NCBI RefSeq assembly: GCF_949987515.2
Contig: NC_082694.2
Location: forward strand, 61,750,080 to 61,814,079
Direction: 5' to 3'
From: Delphinus delphis
Lineage: Eukaryota; Chordata; Mammalia; Artiodactyla; Delphinidae
Length of the DNA stretch: 64,000 bases
In this document: piece after piece, positions 9,830 through 19,396 of the stretch
Numbering within the stretch: position 1 is the first letter of the stretch
Layout of the letters: each line of letters opens with the position of its first letter
Notes under the pieces: model-generated
Databases searched by the model: none
What the model was told of the DNA's origin: nothing
Seen by the model: the letters and a program-made list of their open reading frames with translations, nothing else
Translations under genes and position numbers: made by a program

Positions 9830-11909
9830 CTGCTGTGTTTCTCTGTCTTCTGATTTTGCTTAATTTACTGTGTTTGGGGTCTCCTTTTTTCAGGCTGCAG
9901 GTTCGTAGTTCCCGTTACTTTTGGTGTCTGCCCCCAGTAGCTAAGGTTGGTTCAGTTGGTTGTGTAGGCTTCCTGGTGGAGGGGACTAGTGCCTATGTTC
10001 TGGTGGATGAGGCTGGATCTTGTCTTTCTGGTGGGCAGGTCCACGTTTGGTGGTATGTTTTGGGGGTGTCTGTGTCCTTATTATGATTTTAGCCAACCTC
10101 TCTGCTAATGGGTGGGCTTGTGTTCCTGTCTTGTCAGTTGTTTGGCATAGGGTGTCGAGCGCTGTAGCTTGCTGGTCGTTGAGTGGATCTGGGTCTTGGC
10201 GTTGAGATGGAGATCTCAGGGAGATTTTCACGGTTTGATATTACATGGAGCTGGAGGTCTCTTGTGGACCAATGTCCTGAACTTGGCTCTTCCACCTCAG
10301 AGGCACAGCCCTGATGTCTGGCTGGAGCACCAAGAGCCTGTCATCCACATGGCTCAGAATAAAAGGGGGGAAAAAAAAGAAAGAAAGAAAGAAAGAAGAT
10401 ACAGTACAATACAATAAAGTTATTAAAATAAAAAAAATAATTGAAAAAAAAATTTTAAAGTAATAAAAAAAAAGAAAGAATGAAAGAAGGAAGAGAGCAA
10501 CCAAACCAAAAACAAATCCACCAATGATAACAAGTGCCAAAAACTATACAAGAGAACAATCAAACAAAAAATGGATAGAGAGAACCCTAGGACAGATGGT
10601 AAAAGGAAAGCAATACAGACAAAATCACACACAGAAGCATAAACATACATACTCACAAAAAGAGGAAAAGGTAAAACAGTATATATATCCTTGTTCCCAA
10701 AGTCCACCTCCTCAATTTGGGATGGTTCGTTGTCTATTCAAGTATTCCACAGATGCAGGGTACATCAAGTTGATTGTGGAGATTTTATCCGCTGCTCCTG
10801 AGGCTGCTGGGAGAGATTTCCATTTCTCTTCTTTGTTCGCACAGCTCCTGGGGTTTAGCTTTGGATCTGGCCCTGCCTCTGTGTGTAGGTCACCTGAGGG
10901 TGTCTGTTCTTCGCTCAGACAGGACGGTGTTAAAGGAGCAGCTGATTTGGGGGCTCTGGCCCACTCAGGCCGTGGGGAGGGAGGGATACGGATGTGGGGC
11001 AAGCCTGCGGCAGCAGAGGCCAGCATGACCTTGCACCAGCCTGAGGTGCACTGTGTATTCTCCTGGGGAAGTTGTCTCTGGATCACGAGACCCTGGCAGT
11101 GGCGGGCTGCACAGGCTCCCAGGAGGGGAGGTGTGGATAGTGACCTGTGCTCGCACACAGGCTTCTTGGTGGCGGCAGCAGCAGCCTTAGCGTCTCATGC
11201 CCATCTCTGTGGTCTGCGCCGATAGCTGCGGCTTACCCCTGTCTCTGGAGCTCCTTTAAGTGGCGCTCTGAATCCCCTCTCCTCGGGCACCAGGAAACAG
11301 AGACAAGACAGAATCTCTTGCCTCTTCGGCAGGTCCAGACTTTTTCCCTCACTCCCTCCCGGCTAGCTGTGGCGCAGTAGCCCCCTTCAGGCTGTGCTCA
11401 CGCAGCCAACCCTAGTCCTCTCCCTGGGATCCAACTGAAGCCCGAGCCTCAGATCCCAGCCCCCGCCCACCCTGTCAGGTGAGCAGACAAGTCTCTCGGG
11501 CTGGTGAGTGCTGGTCTGCACCGATCCTCTGTGCGGGAATCTCTCCGCTTTGCCCTCCGCAGCCATGTGGCTGCGCTCTCCTCTGCGGCTCTGAAGCTTC
11601 ACCCCTCCACCACCCACAGTCTCTGCCCATGAAGGGGCTTCTTAGCGTGTGGAAACCTTTCCTCCTTCACAGCTCCCTTCCACTGGTGCAGGTCCTGTCC
11701 CTATTCTTTTGTCTCTGTTTTTTCTTTTTTGTTTTGCCCTACTGAGGTACTTGGGGAATTTCTTGCCTTTGGGGAGGTCTGAGGTCTTCTGCCAGCATTC
11801 AGCAGGTGTTCTGTAGGAGTTTTTCCACATGTAGATGTATTTCTGATGTATTTGTGGGGAGGAAGGTGATCTCCACGTCTTACTCCTGCGCCATCTTGAA
11901 GTTCCTCCA
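9830..11909 (-). promoter_or_regulatory. L1 5'UTR / internal promoter region
   Basis: A 2.08-kb noncoding leader of the full-length L1. The outer half (11909-10700) is GC-rich with scattered CpG, unlike the surrounding AT-rich DNA, as expected of the internal Pol II promoter that L1s carry. The inner half holds an A/G-rich simple stretch at about 10366-10510. The 5' terminus ends, on the plus strand, in 'gcgccatcttgaagttcctc', directly abutting the target duplication, so no 5' sequence was lost. A 233-codon frame runs antisense through it (10524-11225); it is discussed as a finding, not called as a gene. Confidence 0.8.
10366..10510 (+). repeat. A-rich / (GAAA)n low-complexity stretch in L1 5'UTR
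   Basis: A G6 run, then A8, then several GAAA units and A-rich sequence with short interruptions. It lies inside the L1 leader, so it was probably brought in with the element and then drifted in length. Confidence 0.8.
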
Positions 11910-11923
11910 AACCTCAGTTTCTT

Positions 11924-12000
11924 CATCTGCAAATTGGATGTGATGACATTTACAGCCTTCCTAACTGGTTCAGGCTGTCATGTGTCTAGCCTGGATTTCC
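11924..12000 (+). mobile_element. MIR SINE, right part (split by L1)
   Basis: Continuation of the MIR interrupted at 4663: 'catctgcaaattggatgtga' then 'tgacatttacagccttcc' fits the 3' half of the MIR core. The 14 bp 11910-11923 are the second copy of the L1 target duplication. Confidence 0.7.
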
Positions 12001-12544
12001 TTTGTTTCCTCTTCTGTTCACACAGAGCGGCCTTACTGCCCTCCTGCGTACTTCTGCCCACAGACTTATTTGCAGCAGTAAGACCCTGATAAAGAAGCTC
12101 CTTTTTTACCCCAGCTTCCCAAGTAAACTTGCTTGTGCCTTTCTTAGAGGCGGTAGGGGCTTTCCATATTGTTTGATAGAGATTTCCTGACGTCCTGCGG
12201 CTCTCTTTACAACCACACTCTCGAGGTTAAGGGTCATGCCCTGCCCTACTCCTTTCTCTCCACAATGCCCAGCAAGGCACCTGGCCCACAGTGGCACTTG
12301 CTACATCTTTGAGGGTTGAATCGGTGCGTACCCTGCTTGTCCCAGGCCTGCTGTTGTTGTTTTGAAAACCACAAGAAAAGAGAGTTTGATATTTACAGAA
12401 ATAATACTAATACTTTGAAAATTTCTTTGCTGTTTCTGGATTTCTGCTTGCAGGGCTATATGGATGGGTGATGGCAAATCTCACCGTCTCTCAGTTTCAG
12501 ATACAAGAATCTTGTGCAGTCATGTAGCTTTTTCTTTCAGGTTA
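12001..12544. other. Unassigned DNA
   Basis: No repeat, exon or RNA gene recognised. Short frames only. Confidence 0.5.
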
Positions 12545-12770
12545 AATAAGCTCCAATTCTTGTAGTCATGATTTATAGGCCCCATTTTCCATCTTTTTAA
12601 TCATTTTCATTGCTTTTCTCTGGAACTACTCCAAGTTCTCCATTCACTTAAGTTTCAGGCTCCAAACTGGACATGGTATTGAAATACTGAGTGAAACAAT
12701 TATCCGCATGTTCCTATAGTCAATATTCTTATTTATACGTAAATACCTTTTTCCCCTAATCAGTCTGCAA
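12545..12770 (-). mobile_element. CR1/L3-like LINE trace
   Basis: The words 'ctctggaactactccaagtt' and 'ggctccaaactggacatggt' resemble the reverse strand of CR1/L3 LINEs, where a '...actccagtt...aactggacacagtact...' order is typical. The match is very diverged, boundaries are unclear and no coding frame remains. Such elements are among the oldest repeats in mammalian DNA. Confidence 0.35.
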
Positions 12771-13108
12771 ATATTAACTAGGCACTTATGCTGTTCCTGG
12801 CATTGGGCTTCAAAGCTTTGGGCAATTTCCAACGATGTGATTCTTCTCTGTGAGGTAGGCTTTCTTTGGCGGTATTATATGAAAAACATTATACTTATAA
12901 GCATCTGTATGGTAGTTATTTATATAACAGGAAGTGGCTTTCCATGTCAGTATACTTGCTGCCTCTTATCTGGTTGGTTTACATGAAATTAATTTAATAG
13001 CTCACCTGTTCCATGAGTATAACAAGTTTACTCCTCATCCCACATTACACTGTAAATTAAAGAAGCAGAAAATGATCTAGTGATTTTTTTTTTGCAGTAT
13101 ACACTTTT

Positions 13109-13300
13109 TTTTTTTTTTTTTTTTTGTGTTATGCTGGCCTCTCACTGTGTGGTCTCTCCCGTTGCGGAGCGCAGGCTCAGCGGCCATGGCTTATGGGCCT
13201 AACCACTCCGCGGCATGTGGGATCTTCCCGGACTGGGGCACGAACCCGTGTCCCCTGCATCGGCAGGCAGACTCTCAACCACTGCGCCACCACGGAAGCC
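13109..13300 (-). mobile_element. CHR-type SINE, short form
   Basis: On the minus strand this starts with the tRNA-Glu-like head (rc of 'ccactgcgccaccacggaag'), runs through 'cccgtgtcccctgcatcggc' and ends in a poly(A) tail seen as the T run 13105-13125. A perfect 14-bp duplication, cagtatacactttt, flanks it at 13095-13108 and 13301-13314. The body is about 190 bp, the short subfamily, and is little diverged, so this is one of the younger insertions. CHR SINEs are mobilised by L1 and are diagnostic of cetaceans, hippos and ruminants. They encode no protein; the 140-codon frame crossing it is accidental. Confidence 0.95.
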
Positions 13301-13439
13301 CAGTATACACTTTTAATATGCTCAAATTTTATTCTAACTTGTCTATATTTTTCTAATTCAGCTGTCCATTACGGTTTTCTCTCTATTGTCATTAGAGAGA
13401 TTTCAATTAATACTAAAATATTAATAACATTCAACAAAA

Positions 13440-13620
13440 ACACTAAAATTTTATCACTACTGTGTATTGCCTTATTTTTGAAAACATTTTTCATACCTCT
13501 TATCTCACTTGATCCTCATAAGAATCTTATTAATAAGGAAAGTTAGGAATTATCACCATCTTTGTCCATTTGGTTACTCTGAGACACAAGCGGAGTCAAG
13601 GTTCAACCAGGTTCATACAA
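13440..13620 (-). mobile_element. MIR SINE fragment
   Basis: Reverse-strand MIR words: 'tatctcacttgatcctcata', 'aattatcaccatctttgtcc' and 'ctgagacacaagcggag'. Diverged and truncated at the tRNA-like end. Confidence 0.5.
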
Positions 13621-13821
13621 GTTAATGGGGAGATACATGTTCTGACATATGCAGGTGTTTCCATCAGAGTTTCTCAAAGCTTGAGAAAAAATCAAACCAT
13701 TGCTATTGCATAAGACCCCTATAGATTAAAACTTCTAGGGAAGGCAAAGTAAGGTTACAGACATTGTAGTATATAATTTGTAAGGATTGTGGTCTGACAG
13801 AACAGCACAAAATTAAAGATG

Positions 13822-14370
13822 TGTATTAGTCAGGAATATCTATCTATCTAGTATCTCTCTCTCTCTCTCTCTCTCTCTATCATCTATGATTTATTATAAG
13901 GAATAGGCTCACGTGATTATGGAGACAGAAGTGACAAGACCTGCAGCTGGTAAGATGGAGACCCAGGGAGCCAATGGTTTAGTTCCAGTCTGAGTCCAAA
14001 GGCCTTAGAACCAGGAGAGCTGATGGTGGTATATGTTCCAGTCTAAAAGCCAGCAGGCTAGAGACCCACAAAAAGTCAATGTTTCAGCTGGAGTCCGAAG
14101 GCTGGAAAAGACCAATGTCCCAGCTAAAAGAATCAGACAGGAGGAAGTTCCTCTTATTCAGCCTTTTTGTTCTTTTCTCATCAATTGATTGGATGGGGCT
14201 AATCATAACCTTAATTGATTAAGGGAGGGAAATCTGCTTTACTCAGTCCCCTGATTCAAATGTTAATCTCCTCCAGAAACACCCTCACAGACTCACCCAC
14301 AATAATATTTGGCCAAATGTCTGGGCACCCTATGGCCCAGTCAAGCTGACACATAAAATTAACGGTCACA
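13822..14370 (-). mobile_element. MLT2-type ERVL solo LTR
   Basis: A complete-looking 549-bp LTR on the minus strand with TG (13822) and CA (14370) ends. The plus strand shows the family's characteristic order: 'gatttattataaggaatagg', 'ctcacgtgattatggagaca', 'ctggtaagatggagacccag', repeated 'gttccagtctgagtccaaag' type units, 'tttttgttcttttctcatca', 'tgttaatctcctccagaaac' and finally 'aagctgacacataaaattaa'. The AATAAA-like signal lies on the minus strand near 13890. Five-base flanks (agatg and aaata) agree only in part. A CT microsatellite grew near the R/U5 side. No internal genes are attached. Confidence 0.8.
13855..13880 (+). repeat. (CT)n microsatellite
   Basis: A run of about 12 CT units next to a short TATC tract, inside the MLT2-type LTR. 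Its position matches the TATA/TATC-rich end of that LTR family, so it probably expanded from it. Confidence 0.9.
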
Positions 14371-14904
14371 AAATACACAATGAACATTTTTTTAAACGCT
14401 AACAGTATGCCTGTGTACCTCTGTGACTGGGTTATAAGCTCACCTGGAAGTAATGTCAAAATTCTCACTTTGAAGCCCTCTAAGAACATTAATCATGGGC
14501 CAACTGGTCTTTTGGATCTTGTATCTGAAAGGCCCTGCTTTTCACTATACTATCTGGGGCCAAGTGATTCATTTCTCGAGATGGAGATATAAGGAAGCTA
14601 CAAGAAGTTTGACATAAACCGGGCATTATTGTTAGCCTGCTATTTGCTGGTGTCATTGTGGGATCAGTTTTCTTTGAATTATGTAACTCCTTTCATGCAC
14701 TGAATCAAATATGCTTAAATATTTAAGAAATAAAAACTAAAGTTTTATTTTTGTAGTCAGTTTGCAAAAGATAAAGCCAATATATATTCCTTTCTTTGGT
14801 CTTCTGCAAAATTACTACAAATTTTGTTCATTTCTTTGAACAAGTATTTTTAAGTTGTATAAAAAATTTACATCCTCAGATTTAAAAATTTTTTTAATAT
14901 CCCA
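14371..14904. other. Unassigned AT-rich DNA
   Basis: No gene or repeat recognised. The last 30 bases are A/T-rich and may include the decayed tail of the L1M element that follows. Confidence 0.5.
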
Positions 14905-15840
14905 GATTTAAAAAAATAGCTTTATTTTGATGTAATTCACATACTATAAAGTTCACCAAAGTATACAATTTAATGATTTTTAATATATCCACAGAGTTTT
15001 GTAGCCATCATCACGATCAATTTTAAAACGTTGTCATCACTCCAAAAGGAAAACCCATATCCGTTATCAGTTCACTCCTCATTTCTCCCCATCCCACCCA
15101 CGAATCTATTCTATTTCTCTCTCTCTATAAAGAGCGCCTATTCTGGGAATTTCATATAAACCTAATCATAAAATATGTGGTCTTTTCTAACTGGGTTCTT
15201 TCACTTAGCATAATGTTTTCAAGATTCATCCATGTTATACCATGTATCAATACTTAATTATTTTTTACTGCTGATTCCACTGTATGGATATACCACATTT
15301 CACTCAACCATTCATCAGTTGATAGACATTGGGTTGTTTCCAGTTTGGGGATATTATGAGTAATGTTATTATGAACATTTGTGTGCAAGTATTTGAATGC
15401 ATGTATGTTTTAATTTCTGTTGGGTACATACCTAGGACTGAATTGCTGCTTCATATGTTAACTCCATGTTTGACACTTTGAGGAACTACCATACTGTACC
15501 ATTTCCACATTCCACCAGCAATGTATGAGGGTTCCAATTTCTGATGTCCTTGTCAACACTTCAAATTATCTCTCTTTTTGATGATAGCCATCTTAGTGAG
15601 TGTGAAGTGGTTCCTCGTGGTTTTCAATTGAATTTCATTACGGCTAACAATGTTGAGCATGTCTTCATGTGCTATTGGTTATTTGTATATATTTTTTTGA
15701 GAAACGTCTGTTCAAATACTCTCTCCCTTTTCATTTGGGTTATGAGTCTTTTTACTGTTAAGTTGTAAGAGTTCTTTATAGATTCTGGATATACTTTATC
15801 ATACACTGTATGTGATTTACCATTCTGTGGGTTGGCTTTG
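14905..15840 (-). mobile_element. Old L1 (L1M class) 3' half
   Basis: The plus strand shows 'gctttattttgatgtaattc', 'acatactataaagttcacca' and 'cacttagcataatgttttca', the reverse of an L1M 3'UTR. Then come ORF2 C-terminal traces such as 'cattcatcagttgatagaca' and 'ccaccagcaatgtatgaggg'. It ends near 15838 at 'attctgtgggttggctttg', inside ORF2. No open frame survives. It belongs to an older L1 lineage than the full-length copy. Confidence 0.85.
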
Positions 15841-16421
15841 TTATTTCCCCCAGGTCAGTGCTCTGAAGTATTCAAGGTTGATCTCAATCCTGCCAGGTCA
15901 AGCCAGCTGGGGATATCTGTGTGCTGTCTGCAGGGGTTTGTACTTGCCCTCTGCAGAGGCTCCCAAACACTGTCTGTGGAGGCTCACATCCACCATCTTG
16001 GGCATTCACAAGTAGAGTGCTGGGGGCACGTGCCATCCAGTTGGGGGGGGGGGCGCTACCAGTGAGGTGTCCCATGGGATTTGGGGACAGGCCTCTTGGT
16101 GAAGTCTGCAAGCCAGTTAGTAGGATCTGAAGCCAGTTTTTGAGTTCTGCACAGTGGTTGCTGTGACCCCTGCCCTTTTGCCCTGCTCCTACTCCCCCCT
16201 CCAGATTATTCAGCCATGCTGATCCCCCCACTGCTCTGGATATGGTAAGGCAGAAGCAGGCTTCTGGGGGCAATGTCTCACCAGGCTGGGGAAGTTGAGC
16301 ACTCACTCGGTTCTCACTTTCCCTTGTGGGAAAAATTGTGGGCTCAGGGGGTCTCTCCTGGCATTGAGCTGTGCTGCTGTGGAGGAGGGGTGACACAGGT
16401 AAAGTGAGACTCATATTCTTC
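15841..16421 (-). mobile_element. L1M 5'UTR-like sequence (part 1)
   Basis: GC-rich sequence next to the L1M 3' half. Together with 16661-16830 it resembles the 5'UTR of an old L1: it closes at about 16805-16825 with 'ctgtcatcttgctgacatcc', the kind of motif found at L1 5' ends. If so, the element jumps from ORF2 directly to the 5'UTR and lacks most of both frames. It contains a G11 run at 16043-16053. A 179-codon frame on the minus strand (15884-16423) is the longest outside L1 genes and is probably a chance product of GC-rich sequence. Confidence 0.5.
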
Positions 16422-16436
16422 AATGCATCTATTCTT

Positions 16437-16645
16437 TTTTAAAAAATTTTTATTGGAGTATAGTTGTTTTAAAATGTTGTGTTAGTTTTTGCTGTACAGC
16501 AAAGTGAATCAGTTACATATATACATATATCCACTCTTTTTTAGATTCTTTTCACACATAGGTCATTACAGAGTAGTGAAAAGAGTTCCCTGTGCTATAC
16601 AGTAGGTCCTTATTAGTTATCTATTTTATATATAGTAGTGTGTAT
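16437..16645 (-). mobile_element. 5'-truncated L1 with 15-bp target duplication
   Basis: A 209-bp L1 3' end: the plus strand shows 'aatttttattggagtatagt', 'gtacagcaaagtgaatcagt', 'gttccctgtgctatacagta' and ends 'tatatatagtagtgtgtat'. The perfect duplication aatgcatctattctt lies at 16422-16436 and 16646-16660. The host sequence on either side is the L1M 5'UTR-like block, so this insertion is younger. Confidence 0.95.
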
Positions 16646-16660
16646 AATGCATCTATTCTT

Positions 16661-16830
16661 GTTTGTTTGTTTGTTTGTCTTCTGAAACGAAGTGCTGTAA
16701 ACTCTCCACTCAACTTCCAGGTTCCCACAGGGGTATTCCTGTCCATGGATGGTTGTTAAAATTGATGTTTTGGTGAGGGTATGAGAGCTTGAACCTCCTA
16801 TTCTGTCATCTTGCTGACATCCTGCATCTG
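16661..16830 (-). mobile_element. L1M 5'UTR-like sequence (part 2)
   Basis: Continues part 1 after the younger L1. Begins with four TTTG units (16661-16678) and ends with the 'catcttgctgacatcctgc' motif typical of L1 5' termini read in reverse. Confidence 0.5.
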
Positions 16831-17091
16831 TATTTCCCCAGAGCAAATTTGATACGCTTCTCCTCTCCCAAACTGGTTGAGAATTGCTGGCTTTATCAAA
16901 GGCCTGTTAGTTCTTCCCACATGCGTGTGGGCTCAGGGTGGGAAATTGTGGCCCTTTCTTCTTTCTAAGAGATGTGGCTGTAGTGAGATCAAGATTCTCT
17001 GGTGAACCCAGAGAGAAAAGGGGCCCCTCCCTCTGTGATGACACAAAGTGTAGAACTCTCTGGACATAAGAAGGAATGATGCAGACTTGCA

Positions 17092-17296
17092 GAGCTGTCC
17101 AACAGAACTTTCTGTGATGATAGAAATGTTTTATACCTATGGCATAGGATACTGTAGCTTCTAGCCATCCATGGTATTGCGCTCTTGAAATGTAGCCAGT
17201 ATGAGTGCAGAACTGAATTCTTAATTTTAATTATGTTTGAATTATTTAAATTTAGATAGCCATAGGTGGATAGTGACTACTGTACTGGACAGTGCT
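17092..17296. mobile_element. hAT-like MITE with terminal inverted repeats
   Basis: The element opens 'gagctgtccaacagaacttt' and closes 'gtactggacagtgct', giving inverted ends around CTGTCCA/TGGACAG. Inside, 'cttgaaatgtagccagtatg' and 'ttatttaaatttagatagcc' match a very common mammalian non-autonomous DNA transposon whose exact name I do not assign. About 205 bp, no coding capacity. Confidence 0.7.
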
Positions 17297-17305
17297 AATC
17301 TAGAG

Positions 17306-18782
17306 AATCTTTTTCTTTGTGTGTATGTTGTAAGCAGTGGGTAACAGTTTGTATTGTTGAGTAAATATCTAGGTAAAATATTCTCTCAGGCAATTTAGTC
17401 CTCAGTGTCTTAAAAAAAGTTCTGGTGGTTGATCTAAAAAAAAAAGAGTATTTTAAAAGATGTTCAAAAGAATTTTAAAAGCACAGATCCTTATAAATCT
17501 ATAAGCCTGATTTAATCTAATCATCAGTTCTCAAAATAAGTGAACATAGCATTAAACTTATTTGATTATACCGTCTTGAGTTTCAGGTGTGTTGTCTTTG
17601 AGAGAAGGATGAAAGTCTGGAAATTTTGTCCTCTTTTTAACATTTAGAGGAGGTAGTCTCCAATACCATTTTTTTCCCCCATTTTGCCTTGATAAAACTG
17701 TATATAAATCTTATTTTTAATATTAGTTAATGGTTAATTTTTGATAAAGTTTTCAGAGATTTTAGTAAAAGAATTTTTGAATAGCCTCTTAGGGGGAATG
17801 AACACTGTGAGTTGATTTTTTTTCCCGTTTCTAAATTCCCTTGAGCATCTAAGGAGTGGCATTGCATGAGAAATGCCTTCCTTTGCAGGCAGTTTTTAGT
17901 CATTGGCCAATGTGAAGAGTTAAATGTCTACCTGGCTTTGGCAGCACAAGGTGGTGATCTCCTCTGAATTCTGCTATTCTTTGATTTCATCAAAAGGCAT
18001 ACTTGCATATGGACTGATTAGGCACCTTGGCACCGAGATTCTGGATTTCATACAGGCACAGATTTGGCACAAGACCGATGAAAATTCAATTATGATTTAT
18101 GTCTATGCTACAGAATTTCCTATTGATTACCTGCCAGAACCATGATAAAAGCAATGTTAGGCCTGAAGCCAATTCTTCCCAGCCATAATCTTTCCTTAGG
18201 TTGTGTACTCTATGCCTTTGCTGGAATTTTCTGAACATTTGTGAACCATAATTGTTTTCAAAAATGATCCTTGGATGTGCAAACTTGCCTGAAATAAAGG
18301 ATTCTCTTCTTAGTGTTCAGGTTTACTTTGTATTTACCTTTCAACCATTTGGGGTTTATCCAGCACCTGCTTATGTGCGTTATATTGTTCTGAGTTTTAT
18401 AGGATGTAGAAGAAATGGAAAACGTGGAACTTGCTTATAGTAACCTGGAGGAGGTCAGTTGTCCAGAGATGAAGATAGTCCAAGAAGCAATTGCCTTCTA
18501 TTATTGATACGTTGGTGAAATTGAACAACATGAGGCAGTGATCAAAGTGAGCCAAAACTAGACTGAGATTATTATTAATTGAGGAAAGGCATTAAAAATA
18601 GAAGAAATTACAACTAGACAGAGGGAATATGCAATGAGGGTCATAAAGGGGGTTCTTGTGGAAAATCTAGCTTCCTTGATAATCAGTCTCATGTTGAGAT
18701 GGTGAGCATTTTACTCCTCATACTTAAAAATAATACCTTTATTTTAAATATCTAACTTTAAAACAGCTTAAAATACCTAACA
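17306..18782. other. Unassigned 1.5 kb
   Basis: No recognisable repeat. The piece around 17900-18160 is of more balanced composition and has a 73-codon frame (17924-18145), but no splice-site pattern or protein family that I recognise. It could be unique conserved DNA; this cannot be judged without comparison. Confidence 0.4.
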
Positions 18783-19035
18783 TTAACATAGTGCATCTGG
18801 GTGCTTGGCCCTGTTCTAAGTGCTTCATACATATTGGCTCATTTCAATCTCAAAACGTCCCCATGAGGAAGTTCTGTTATCATCTCCATTTTACAGGCTA
18901 GTTAACTGCAGACCAGAGACAGTGAAAGACTTGTCTACAGTCCCACAGTTACAGGGGCTGGTGCTGGAATATGAACCCAGGCAGTGTGGCCCCAGGTTCT
19001 GTGCAGTCAAGCACCACCCCATACGGCCTCACATC
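18783..19035 (-). mobile_element. MIR SINE
   Basis: A long MIR copy on the minus strand. The plus strand shows 'tgttctaagtgcttcataca', 'tattggctcatttcaatctc', 'atctccattttacaggctag' and 'gaacccaggcagtgtggccc', the full reverse order of the MIR core and tRNA-like part. Confidence 0.85.
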
Positions 19036-19247
19036 TGGGGAGACCAACAGAGGGACATATGCCACGGTTTATGTCCTGGCTCCTCAAAGAGTAAGAGAAC
19101 TGTCCCTTTCTCATGATGAGGAATAGAAAGTTTACTTCTTTAGTTTCAAGGTCACTTACAGTTGGACGGGCAAGGTTACCCTCATTACTGCTTAAAGCAG
19201 CCAGTTCTGAAGAACCTTCAATTCTGCAGAATAAGTCGTTAGGATTG

Positions 19248-19391
19248 TGTAATGGGTTTAATTGTGTCTCCCCAAAAAGATATGTCGAAGTTGTAATCCC
19301 CAGGATCTCAGAATATAACCTTATTTGTAAATAGTGACATTACAGAGGCAATGAAGTTACTTTGTTATGGCAGCCCTAGGAAACTAACACA
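19248..19391 (+). mobile_element. MLT1-type LTR with large internal deletion
   Basis: Starts TGTAATGGGTTTAATTGTG and ends CTAACACA. The 5' part 'ctcagaatataaccttattt' joins directly to the 3' part 'actttgttatggcagcccta', so most of the normal LTR interior (over 200 bp, by family length) is missing. Flanks gattg and ggttg agree at four of five bases, supporting intact outer ends. Confidence 0.8.
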
Positions 19392-19396
19392 GGTTG

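Larger units (their letters stand above)
4666..11909 (-). mobile_element. Full-length L1 LINE retrotransposon
   Basis: A 7.24-kb L1 on the minus strand. Reading from the 5' end it has a 5'UTR (about 11909-9830), an ORF1 remnant (9829-8966), an ORF2 remnant (8907-5035), a 3'UTR (5034-4677) and a poly(A) tail seen as the T run at 4664-4675. The insertion is flanked by a perfect 14-bp target-site duplication, aacctcagtttctt, at 4652-4665 and 11910-11923; its end overlaps the T run. The target is a MIR element. This is the hallmark of target-primed reverse transcription with complete cDNA synthesis. The element can no longer move by itself because both frames are broken and both ORF2 enzymes carry catalytic-site changes. 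Length is typical of artiodactyl L1s with a long 5'UTR. The 3'UTR motifs recur in the smaller L1 pieces at 22951 and 57608. Confidence 0.95.

Noticed and set aside
10712..11158. 148-codon minus-strand frame in the L1 leader
   Set aside because: Sense-strand frame within the L1 5'UTR, overlapped by another frame on the opposite strand; GC-rich chance frame.
15884..16423. 179-codon frame on the minus strand
   Set aside because: Lies in GC-rich L1 5'UTR-like sequence where stops are rare, crosses a G11 run, shows no protein family and no splice or promoter context.
17924..18145. 73-codon frame considered as a possible exon
   Set aside because: No family resemblance and no matching acceptor/donor pattern; kept only as unassigned DNA.
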